A DNA stretch of 64,000 nt from assembly GCF_036323735.1 (NCBI RefSeq), contig NW_026947370.1, forward strand, positions 717,588-781,587, written 5' to 3'. A model generated the notes under the pieces. It had not been told where the DNA came from, did no database searches, and was given only the letters and a program-made list of their open reading frames with translations. Each line of letters starts with the position of its first letter. Position 1 is the first letter of the stretch. Both the position numbers and the translations under genes were made by a program. This DNA is from Rattus norvegicus. Its lineage: Eukaryota > Chordata > Mammalia > Rodentia > Muridae. Shown here in pieces: positions 37,666 to 48,170 of this stretch.

Positions 37666-38190
37666 ACAAGTGACAGAAATCAGAGACTGATACCGTTTTT
37701 AAAATATGTGCATGATTAATTTTGAATGGTATACTATGGGTTCTATCATATAAAATTGATTACAAAATGTATTTATTATAGTCTTCTGAGATGGCAATTT
37801 GGCAGTATTTATACAAGTATTACATTACTTAACAGCCTTGACATCATTCCAACAACGTGTTTTGTAATTTATACAAAATACAATGTAAATAATCAACATT
37901 GAGTACAGTGACTGAGTCAGTGTTCATGCTGATTTACAGTAACGAACTTTAGTTAATTAAAATGAAAATAATCTGAATTACATAGGTAGGCTATTATTTA
38001 AACAAAAGAATATACTACCATTTCTTAATTGCCTGATGTTACATGAAGAATTTCCCCATGTACATGTATTCAAGATATATTGTTAAATGAAAAACAAATA
38101 ACAGAATATTGCATTATGTTGTCAAATTTCATAAACAGAAGATTTACATATATCCTTTAATTTTGTCCATGTATAGTAAACCTCCAATAA
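37666..38190. other. Unassigned AT-rich sequence
   Basis: Nothing recognised. Confidence 0.5.
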
Positions 38191-38192
38191 GG

Positions 38193-38285
38193 GCAGGGGA
38201 GGCAGGTGACAGAACACTGGGCGTTTTAGGTCAATTTGAGCTATGCAATGAGACCCAATTTTTAAAACAAATAGAGCAGACTTGA
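38193..38285 (+). mobile_element. Degraded B1-like SINE
   Basis: GGGGAGGCAGGTGACAGAAC, GTCAATTTGAGCTATGCAAT and GAGACCCAATTTTTAAAACA follow the second half of a B1 element and its A-rich end. Confidence 0.5.
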
Positions 38286-40050
38286 GAGAATATCTCCCAA
38301 ACTTTCTTGGTGGTTACATTTAGAAGTTTTAAGAAAGCAAGTTATTCTTTGACAATTCCGTAGATGCACAACACATGTATGGAAGCCCTCTACACTCTCA
38401 ACCTCATCCTCCCCAAGCAACATACCCTCTTTGGACTAAACCCTGATAGCACTTGCATATCTTTATTATTTGTTTCATAAACCCCTGGATTTAACCTGAG
38501 CCATTTCGGTGAACATGGGTGTGAAGCTATACATTTAACCACTAGTAAGACACCAGTGGCTACATCATTTTTTTCTCCAGCACTGTCCTTAGTTACTTTG
38601 AATAGGCAGGGTCAATATCATTTAGGGTCTGTTCAGATAGATTGTGACTTCTTGAGTGTCACAACTGCATGATGTTCAGAAGACAGCAACTCACAGATCT
38701 CCTTATCTCTTAATTAGCCCTTGAAAGAATCCAAGCCCTGCACTTCACATTATCTCTAAACCAGAAGTTATCTCCAATGGGTAATCATTTGAAAATGAAA
38801 ACTTAATTTTCTCCAAGGGAATCTCACTGGGTACAAAAATTAAATTTAAGTTTAGACTGTGTATAAAGCACTAAGGGAACTCAACCTTATCTTTGGAGGT
38901 TCCTTGTCTCATAATGGGTCAGGACTTTTTCTTCATGATTTCTTCTTCCTTATGTTATTTGTTTATGTATCTATTAATTGTTACTCTGTATGTTTGTGTA
39001 TATATTTTCCTGGTTTTATGTTTCCATGGAATTCCTGAGTGTGTGATTAGAAGTCTGGGTCCCTGTGTCTGTACCTGATTCTTGTACCTTGTACTGGTTC
39101 TTTTCTATCTGCTTGTTTTGTTCTACTCCAGTTCATTAACTTGCATTTTATTTTTATCGCTGAGATGACTGTTTGTTTTCTAGTGAGAGTCGGAAGAATG
39201 TAGATACAGATGACAGGAGAGGAATAGAAGAAGGAGGGAATAGAGGGAAGGCAAGTCATAACTCAAATATATTCCATGAATAAGTCTAATTTTAAGAAAA
39301 TAATTTTAAAAACATACTTTCTAGGGCCTGTCTGCGCCATTTTCACAAATTTTAAACCCTTTCCAAGGCACAGAAAATGATTTTTTTACAGCCAATCTGG
39401 GACTGCCACTATGGGAGTGAAGCCTCTATAGAGTTGCAATAATGCAGTAGGAGAGTCTTTAAATGCTTCCAGAGACATCAATCCACTGAGGTTCAGTGGG
39501 AGTTTCACATGATGGATGTTACAATTTTTTAAATGGAAGATATACATTCAGTTTTCATGAAACTCTTCAAGATCGAATTAAAAGTTGTATGGGATACAAT
39601 CATGGCATAGGTTTTTTCCTTTGAAATTTTCAAAATTAACCCAAATAATACTAAAATGCCATAAGTAAATCAGAACATATTGTATCCTATGCCCATGTCA
39701 ACATGAAAATTAAGAAATAGAAGTAGATGTGTATCAGTGGATAAAATCTCTTTCTGTAGAGGCACTATAATATTTCTGGGACAATTTCATTTTGTTGGTA
39801 GATGGGTTAAATCAAAGTCTGATAATGAAGACCTTGCTGTAAAAGACCATTCTATTACTAAGGGACTCTCAAACCCTGTTGTATAGAATGCTACCATTTC
39901 ATTCAATCATCTGAAGCAACTTTGGCAATGTCTTTATGACATTAAAATGACTACAGAGCAGTTAGTGTTCATCAGTATCTCTTCTTCAAGCAGAATACTT
40001 CTCATTTCATCTTTGGTGTAACAAAATTCCAAATTCAATTTCATGTAAAT
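38286..40050. other. Unassigned AT-rich sequence
   Basis: Nothing recognised. Frames of 61-70 codons near 38893-39259 show no domain. Confidence 0.5.
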
Positions 40051-40051
40051 T

Positions 40052-40157
40052 GGATGATGATGGTGATGATGATGTTGATGATGGTGGTGGTGGTGGTGGT
40101 GGTGGTGGTGGTGGTGGTGGTGATAGTGGTGGTGGTGAAGATGATGAAGAAGAAGTC
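40052..40157. repeat. (GAT)n(GGT)n(GAA)n trinucleotide repeats
   Basis: GAT triplets to about 40083, about 50 bases of GGT/TGG triplets to about 40136, then GAT/GAA triplets. Poly-Gly/Asp and poly-Pro/Ser frames are artefacts. Confidence 0.97.
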
Positions 40158-40342
40158 AGAAAACGATATTTTGGAACAGTGAACAAAGCCCATACTATTT
40201 TCAGTGTTTTCCCTATCTTTAGTGTGTCTATGTTCAACACTGAAACATAATCTATTGTAAGTGCTAGGTTGGTAAGGAAGCTAGGTTTAAGCTCATCAAT
40301 AGCTCACAAAACACCAGAAGAGAAAGCAAAATTTGTCATGAG

Positions 40343-40344
<2 letters not shown>

Positions 40345-40389
<45 letters not shown>
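40345..40389. repeat. (AT)n microsatellite
   Basis: Pure AT run of about 44 bases. Confidence 0.97.
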
Positions 40390-40390
<1 letters not shown>

Positions 40391-41229
40391 TCACAAGAAA
40401 CACTTATCATAACCATAGCAATGAAACAATATAATTTTGTGAAGCACCTAATTCCCTTTCAGAGTTTAGCTAATTAATATAAAGTGATCATGTACAGAGT
40501 ACAATCCCTGGCTGTCAGGACCAAAGCCCAAGGATTTTAAATTTTGTTGTCCTAGGATTTTAAAAATGAATGACATAATTGATGGCAATGTGCAACTCTA
40601 AAAATCTTACCATATAAGTCACAAAGACTCCATAATATATGCTATGTATCAGGTTAGAACCTTTATATTCATATTTATTCAGAGTTTCAAAGAGTAAAAT
40701 TGTTGAGGTTAGGAACGGGACATTTTTTTGGTTTGCATTTACTTCTATAGTGTGCAGTTTGGTTTTGTGGATCATTACACAGTGTTTCATTTTATTTTAT
40801 TTGAACAGGTGATATAAATTAACTGTACAGATTAATGAGCCTCAGTTTGATATTTCAATAATGCAGACAGCATGCACTAAACCAGTGTAACTATGTTTTT
40901 TCACTGACTTTTCTGCAACTTAACAAAAGTTAGGATACTCTATTCTACTTTTACGGAAAAATGACTTCCATAGGATATAAAAATCCTCAATATATTTTCA
41001 GAACTTTTATTCTTATTTTAGAATTTTTATTTATTCTTCACACATGTTTGCAATTTACCTTGATCACACCAATCCTTAATTTTGTTCTACTCTCTCTGGA
41101 TTCATTCCCTTTCCAGCTACATGTCCTTTATATTTTCCTGTTTTATTTTCTTTATAATCCAATGGTTCACTGAGTACTGCCTGCTGGGATCTTCCCTAAT
41201 TCATTGTCTTAATTGTGTACATGATTGTT
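40390..41229. other. Unassigned AT-rich sequence
   Basis: Nothing recognised. Several chance frames of 64-76 codons. Confidence 0.5.
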
Positions 41230-41650
41230 TTCCAAATCCATTTTCTGTAATAATTTTGGCTACAAAAGTGGCCTAGCTATAGAATCAGTATAACAGTGTA
41301 AATATTGTGGACCTACTTCAAATGATAAACACCCAAATCCTTATTTTATCCCAAAATTACCAGACATTAGTAAATCAGAGGAGAACATGGACTATAGAAT
41401 TTTGTTCTCTAGTCCCATTTGAATTCAATTCTGCACTATCTAACTTACTGTGTTCCCATGGTCAGACTTGAGTGTTGTGTATATTTTACCATGATTTATT
41501 CTTCAGGAAGAATAAGATACAGGAGTAAAAACAGGGAGAGGAATGGCTTGAGGTCCATTTAAACCACAACTCAATATGTTCATTAGTACAGGAGAGAGTT
41601 TATTTGGCATTGTCCTTTGTGTATTCTACATTCTTGACTTAGTTTCTTGG
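41230..41650 (+). repeat. Low-copy tandem unit E, 3' part of the non-L1 segment
   Basis: Matches the last 400 bases of the non-L1 segment in units A, B and G (landmarks AACAGTGTAAATATTGTG near 41291, CAGACTTGAGTGTTGTG near 41462). The 5' part with the TGACATCA site is missing. Confidence 0.75.
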
Positions 41651-42125
41651 CAGAAACACAATCCCTCTCCTGCTGCGCAGTGTTTCATGACATTACACAC
41701 TTTCCTATACTCAAACCCTCACATAAAAAACATACAACACAATAATCTTTGATCCAGTTGATTAGATATAATAGCCCACTTAAACATACAAAGCCAGGTA
41801 CCATACATCCCTTAAGAACATTAACAACGACCTGTAAATACACAGAGCAGAATCTTAAATTCACATACCATGGCTTCTCAATCTGTCATCTTCCTTTCTC
41901 TCTTTTTTCCTCTAGTCTCCTCCTCTTCCTTCAAACTTCTCTTCCGCACATTTTTCCTTCTCCTCCCATGATAACCCTCCTTCTCTCCTGTTCCTGCCAC
42001 TCACATATACTTTACAAATTCAATGGGGTCGTGGTTCTGGTGAAGTAACCTGAATTCTGAGTACAGGACCTTCTGAGTGCAGCTGACCTTGGGGCCGGGG
42101 AATTAGCTTCGACCACAGATAACTT
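41651..42125. other. Unassigned insertion-like sequence between units E and F
   Basis: It replaces the (TA)n and the first part of the L1 3' UTR expected at this junction. It holds a pyrimidine-rich block (41890-41985) and CTTGGGGCCGGGGAATTAGC near 42089. It may be another interspersed repeat, but I cannot name it. The 99-codon + frame (41749-42048) has no recognised domain. Confidence 0.45.
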
Positions 42126-42591
42126 CAGGGCAAACCACAACATGAACCCTAGTGTCAAACCAGTGAATTGAAAATGAACTACTTGTTTGCAGATTTTGAG
42201 AAAGGATTAGAAGAGATGAAGGTGCTTTCAACCCCATAAGAACAACAATGCCAATTAAACAGAGCTTTCTGGTAGTTGACCAATATTCAAAGAATATACA
42301 TGAACAGACCTATTTCTCCAATGCATATGTTGTAGAGGATGGCCTTGTTGGGTTACAATGGAAGGAGAATCCTTGGTACTGCCTACGTTTGACTCCCAGT
42401 TCAAGTGAATGTCCAGGGGCAGTAAGAGAGGTTATAGTGAAAAGAGTAAGGGGACTGGTAAGGGATATTATAGTCAGGAAACTGGGAAAGGAAATAATAT
42501 TTTAAATGTAAATTTACAAATTTCCAATTAAAAAAGCAATACAATTTGTTAAAAAATTAAAAAAAATGAAAGAAATAAAAGAAAAGAAATC
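42126..42591 (+). mobile_element. L1 3' UTR fragment (unit F)
   Basis: The tandem family's L1 3' UTR, starting at about the 'AACCCTAGTGTCAAACCAGTG' region and ending in A-rich sequence at 42555-42590. The 85-codon + frame inside it is not a gene. Confidence 0.85.
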
Positions 42592-44095
42592 TTCCAGTTA
42601 ATCACAACTATTGACTCAGAATTTTAAAGGGTTACTGTCAGGGAATGGTATTCAGAGTAATACTAGTGGAAAGACTGATATGATGTAGTCTCATCAAGAA
42701 GCACTTGTCCCTCCCAGATATCAATGCCAGACACAAACTACATCATTAGAATTCAATGGAGGAGTTTTCTCTGTACTGAGGACACAATACTTGCCTTATC
42801 TTTCTTCCTTAGGACCTTTTCCTTCTTGGTAAAATGGTAAAAGCTATGAGCTCTCAGGAAAAATTATAGTGCCCTTGCCAACACGTGGATTTTGGGATAA
42901 AGAAATGAATTATATAAACTATCTGACTACCAAGAAAAATAACAAGCATGGAAGTTGAGATGCTTCTGAGAGGCCCCCAGCTCCTGATTCCATATGTGGA
43001 AATCTCAGATCAGGGCTATCTCTTCAATGAATCAACTCAACCCCTACCCAAGACTCAAGAGGATTTCCCATTGACCACGTATTTCTTCCCTTATCATACC
43101 AAGACAGAAGGCCAGCTTCATATTCCCCATGTCTGATCACTTCATCCTCTGTGTTCTCCCTCTCAAATGGCTGTATACAATATATTAAAGGCCAATTAGT
43201 GAACCCTAGAGGTCCTCAAGGGATACCTGAGAGGCGGTTGCAGTCAGGACACTTGTGACATCACAGAAGAAGCTAAGGCTTTCCAGGATATAAGAGTTAT
43301 TTCAGCGAGGCCTAATGAAGTCACTGAAAACTGCCATGGTCTACCTGCTAAACAGCTTTCCTTACATTGACCAAATTTGAGGGTGACACTTTCAGGAGAG
43401 TCTCCTGTTTAAGGGTGGAAACCTTTACACACTACATCTCTCTAAAGGTAGAGATTTCTCTTTGTTTCATTAGGGGTTACTTGCTCTGAATGGACAAAGT
43501 TAGGGGCTGAGCATGGCTAGAAAAGATTTAGCAACATAGAGTGGAGGAGATTCTTCTAGATAATATTTTTCCCATGTTCATTCCTGTGACATACAGTTCA
43601 ATATCCCAGGTTTTCTCTATATCCCAAAGGACAATATTTTGCCTACAGACCTTAATTGAATGAATATTGTATTTCACTTTCTCATTGTACATTCCACGAT
43701 GAGACTTTATTAATATTCCTGTATGTGCACTCAAAAATTCTGTTTCCAATTCCATTTTCAGCAAAGCAAATGACATAATGACTATAGAATTCTCTAGTCC
43801 TATTTGATAGCAGTACTACACTATCTACTTTCCTGTGTTCCTATTGCTAGAATTGAGGGTTGGATGTTTTACCGTGATTCTCTCTGAAGGCCAAACATAC
43901 GATACTGGAGGATGGGCAGAAAGAAGGATGGCTTGAGGACCAGTGAAACCTCAACTTCAATAGGTTCATAAGAACTTGAGGGAGTCTATTTGGCACTGTC
44001 ATTTCTGAAGTCTACATTCTTGACCTAGTTGCTCAGAATCCATGTTACAATTCCACCTAACCACATACGTTTAGGATCCACCAAAAGTATATATA
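42592..44095 (+). repeat. Low-copy tandem unit F, non-L1 segment
   Basis: Direct TGACATCA at 43256-43263 is intact. The inverted partner is shortened and altered (TGAAGTCA at 43316-43323). An internal deletion near 43760 removes about 200 bases present in units A, B and G. Confidence 0.75.
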
Positions 44096-44158
44096 TATAA
44101 GTCAGCCACCAAAATAGATGAGATTGATGTAGCTAAAAAGTGCCTTCTGCCAGCAACC

Positions 44159-44230
<72 letters not shown>

Positions 44231-44765
44231 GTGTATATATATATGTGTATATATATATATATACTATGTATATATATGTGTATAATTTCCTGAGAGACAC
44301 AGATAGATCATACCAACTACAGAAATTAATGCTAGTGGGAAATCAGTGAACTGAAACAGACCTCTTGTTGGCAAATTTTGAGAAAGGATTTCAAGAGGTG
44401 AAGGAGCTTTCAATCCCATAAGAACAAAAATGTCAATGACCCAGAGCTTTCTGGTACTAGACCAATATTCAATGAATGTACATGTACAGAGCTATTGCTC
44501 TAACTGCATGTGGCAGAGGACCTTGTTCATCACGAATGGAAGCAGAAGCTATTGGTCCTCTCTAGGTTTGTCTCCCAGTTCAAGGGAATGTGAAGGCACA
44601 GTCAGTGGTGTTAGAGAAGAAGGGGAAGGGTACGGGTAGGAATCTTATGGGCAGGAAAATGGGAAACGAAATAACATTAAATGTAAATATAGAAAAATCA
44701 AGTTAAAAAAGCAATACAAATTGCTAAAACATTAAAAAAAAAACAAAGGAATAAAGGAAGAGAAA
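44096..44765 (+). mobile_element. L1 3' UTR fragment with internal (TA)n (unit G)
   Basis: L1 3' UTR begins at about 44096 (CACCAAAATAGATGAGATTG near 44107), is interrupted by a long TA run (44158-44282) and ends in an A-rich tail at 44728-44765. It lies head-to-tail after unit F. Confidence 0.85.
44158..44285. repeat. (TA)n microsatellite inside L1 3' UTR
   Basis: About 62 bases of pure TA, then TA with TG interruptions. It lies about 30 bases into the retained L1 3' UTR of unit G, so it is a separate expansion from the one in unit D. Confidence 0.97.
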
Positions 44766-45858
44766 ACAGACAGTTAATCATACCTAGTGACACAGAGAAG
44801 TAAAGTGGTAGTCAGTGGAAATATTAGTGGAAAGACTGAGATGATGAAATCTCAACTAATAGCACTGCTGCTTCCCAGACTGCACTATAGATATCCAAAA
44901 CATGGAGGAGTTTACTCTGAGGTAGGACACAATACCTTTCTCTCCCTTTTTCCTTAGGACATTTTTCTTCTTATCAAAAAGAGTAAAGGCTATGAGCTCT
45001 CAGAAAAACAACTGTGCCCTTACCAACATTTGACTTTTAGAATAAAGAAATTAATGATATAAACTCTCAGATTTCGGAAACATAAAAACAGGGAAGTCCA
45101 GATGCTTCTGAGAGGCTCCCATATCCTGATTCCCATAGGTTGGAGGCTCAGATCTAGGCTATCTCTTTAGCATTCCCACTAAATCCCTACCAGGTACTCA
45201 CTGAGCTATACCGAGGACCATGTATTCCTTCCTTTTTTATACCAAGACAGATGGCCAGCCTCCTTCATTCCCCACATATCTGATCTTTTCATCCTCTTTG
45301 TTCTCCCTCCCAAATGGCTGTTTATTATGAATTAGAAGTCAATTAGTAAAACCTAGAGGTACTGAAGGATTATATGAGAGGCAGTTGCAGTCACGACATC
45401 AAATGTGACATCACAGAAGATAGGTATCTCCAGGTACAAGATATTTTTCAGATAGGGCCTAATGATGATGTCTCTGAGAACTGCCATGGCCTACCTGCTG
45501 AACAGCTTTCCTTTCCTTGTCCAGATTTGAGAGTGCCTTTTCCAGGTATCTCTCCTGTGACTCAGGGGAAACCTTTATGTACTAAATCAATCTAAACGTA
45601 GTGACTTTTTCCTTCATTAATGGTTTCATGCTCTGAATGGAGAAAGTTAATCAGGCACTTGGCATGGGTAGAAAAGGTCTAGGAACATGGAGTGGAGGAG
45701 TTTAATCTGGATAACAATTCTACACTCAGGTCTGTTCCTGTGACATACACTTCAATTTCCTAGGTTTTCTTTGTTTCCCAAAGGCCAGTATTTTCCCTAC
45801 AGACCTTTAATTGACTGAATATTGTATTTCATTTTCATATTTTACTTTCCTTATAGGA

Positions 45859-45905
<47 letters not shown>

Positions 45906-46401
45906 ATTCCTGAATGTGTACTCAAAAATTATGTTTTACAATTCCATTTTTTGCAATTAATAAGCAATAAAGCATGCCAATCTATAGAGTAAATATAACA
46001 GTGTAAATTTTTTGTACCTACTTGAAATAATGAAGTCCAAAATCCTTATTTTATCCAAAAATAGGAGATAGCAGTAAAGCAAAGGACATCATGGACTATA
46101 GAATGTGGATGTCTAGTCCAATTAGATATCAGTTCTATAATATCTACCTTCCTGTTCCCAGGGACAGACTTAAGGGTTTTGGAGGTTTTACCATGATTCT
46201 TTATTCAGGCCAAGCACAAGACTCAGGAGGATGGGCAGGAAGAGGAATGGCTTGATGTCCAGAGAAACCTCAACTTCAATAGGTTCAAAATAACAAGAGG
46301 GAGTCTGATTGGCATTGGCCTTTGCTGATTCTACATTTTTGAACTAGTTGCACAGAATCTATCCTAAAGTTCCAACCTAACACATAGTTGTAGGAGCCAC
46401 G

Positions 46402-46404
<3 letters not shown>
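44766..46404 (+). repeat. Low-copy tandem unit G, non-L1 segment
   Basis: Full-length copy with direct TGACATCA at 45416-45423 and an altered inverted partner (TGATGTCT at 45476-45483). It contains an extra (AT)n run at 45860-45902 not seen in other copies. Confidence 0.75.
45860..45902. repeat. (AT)n microsatellite private to unit G
   Basis: About 42 bases of AT at a point where the other copies have only a short TATATA. Confidence 0.96.
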
Positions 46405-46456
<52 letters not shown>

Positions 46457-46587
46457 GTACATACATATATATGTACATATATATATGTGTGTGTGTTAAT
46501 GTGTGAGTATGTATATATGTATATGTATATATATAAATATAAATATATATATATGATAGATAGATAGAGATAGATAGAGATAGAAAG

Positions 46588-46639
<52 letters not shown>

Positions 46640-46640
46640 C
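46405..46640. repeat. (TA)n ... (GATA)n compound microsatellite
   Basis: TA run to about 46448, mixed TATG/TACA, then GATA tetranucleotides from about 46553 to 46639. It marks the junction between unit G and the next L1 3' UTR. Ser-Ile-Tyr-Leu repeat frames on the minus strand are artefacts. Confidence 0.97.
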
Positions 46641-47165
46641 TGCCACAAACTACATAAGATTGGTGACGCTAAGAAGTGCATGCTGCCAGGAAACCGATAT
46701 AGATCTTTACTGAGAGACACAGAGCATGCCAATTATAGAAATGAAGGTTATTGGCAAACCAGTGGAATGTAAACGAATCTCTTGTTAGTAAATTTGGAGA
46801 AAGGATTACCAGGACTGAATGGGCTTTCAATCCCATAAGAACAACGATACCAATGACCCATAGCTTTCTGGTACTAAAACAATATTCAAAGACTGTACAT
46901 GGACAGAACTATGGCTGCAGGTGCATATGTAGCCTTGTTGGACATCAATGGGAGGAGAAGCTCTTAGGCCTACCAAAGCTGGACCCCCAGCGTAGGGGAA
47001 TGTCAGGGGGTGATGGGAAAGGGAGTGGTTGGTGAGGGGGCACACCTTTATAGAAGAACTGGTGGGGGAAGGGATAGGACGCTTACGACTGGAAAACTTG
47101 GAAAGTGAATAATATTGGAAACATAAACAAAAATATCCAATTTTTCTAAAAGGAAAAATAAAAGT
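46641..47165 (+). mobile_element. L1 3' UTR fragment (unit H, last)
   Basis: L1 3' UTR resumes after the GATA run (GACGCTAAGAAGTGCATGC near 46664) and runs to an A-rich end near 47160. The non-L1 segment does not follow, so this is the right edge of the second tandem cluster. Confidence 0.85.
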
Positions 47166-47559
47166 TTAACAAGCTGAACAGCCAAAGTGCAGAATCTCAA
47201 TCCCACTTGAGAGAGAGAAGTAATGAACCACAGGAGGGAAGTGTGAGGGACCTGGGTGAGAAAGGAGACAGTAGGGACAGAGGGACAGAGTTATTGGTGG
47301 GGAGTAGGACTGAAACCCTGAGTGTCAGCAGAATGAATGAAAAGAGGCAACTTCAGGAGCTAAAATGTTGGCGGTGGGTGGTGGCTCTAGAATATTCCAG
47401 AGACCTGAGAGGTAAGAGACTATCCGGACTCAGTGAAATGTCCTGGAGTGGGTAGAGGGAATTGTAGAGACTACCTCCATGAGGAAGAGAGAGCATCAAG
47501 TGAGGGATAAGGTTGCCATGCATAAATCAATTCTCTGACACATATTTGTTCCTGTCTGA
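47166..47559. other. G/A-rich sequence, probably old L1 3' UTR
   Basis: Purine-rich with AGAATATTCCAGAGACCTGAGAGG-like sequence near 47390, similar in style to the older L1 3' UTRs elsewhere. Not certain. Confidence 0.35.
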
Positions 47560-48170
47560 AAGACCTTCAGGGCAAAACCAGTGAAGAGCCTGAGTAAAAG
47601 GAATTCCAGTGACCAGCCATATCTGGGAACCAGATTAAATAAAGGCCCCCAAGCCCTGACACTATTACTCATGCTTTGTCATGTTCACAAAAGGGACCTG
47701 TTATGACTGCCTTCTGAAAGACCCAACAAGCAGCTGAAAGAATCAGATGCAGATAATTACACTCAGCTAATGTACGGAAGCTGCTAAGCCCTGTGGTCGA
47801 ACTGGGGAAAAGCTGGAGGAAGCTGAGGAGGAGAGCAACCCTGCAGGAGGACCAGCAGTGTTAACTAAGCTGGACCCCAGTTTTTTTTCAGACACTGAGT
47901 CATCAATGAGGCATCATGCACCAGCTAATATGAGGCCTCTAAGACTGGAGTGCTGGTTCTGGACACAACACAAGATGCACTTAATATTCAAAAGACTTGA
48001 GTTCCCAGAGAGTGGAGAGGGCTGGGAGATTGGGGGCAGTGTGGGAGTCAGCATCATTCAGATGGGCATGTGGGGTGTAGGTATGGGATGTAGAACAGTC
48101 AGAGTATGGGCTGGGAGAGGGATGAGATCTGGATTGTAAATTTCTATTAAATAAAATTTTAAAAAGAAGA
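47560..48170 (+). mobile_element. Old L1 3' UTR end
   Basis: It carries CCCTGACACTATTACTCATG near 47655, ACCCAACAAGCAGCTGAAAG near 47722, GGGAGAGGGATGAGATCTGG near 48113, and an A-rich end at 48145-48175. Frames here are shadows. Confidence 0.6.

Noticed and set aside
40007..40250. Poly-Gly/Asp and poly-Pro/Ser proteins
   Set aside because: Translations of the GAT/GGT/GAA trinucleotide repeats.
41651..42125. Retroviral LTR call for the block before unit F
   Set aside because: No TG...CA ends, polyadenylation layout or flanking duplication could be made out, so it stays unassigned.
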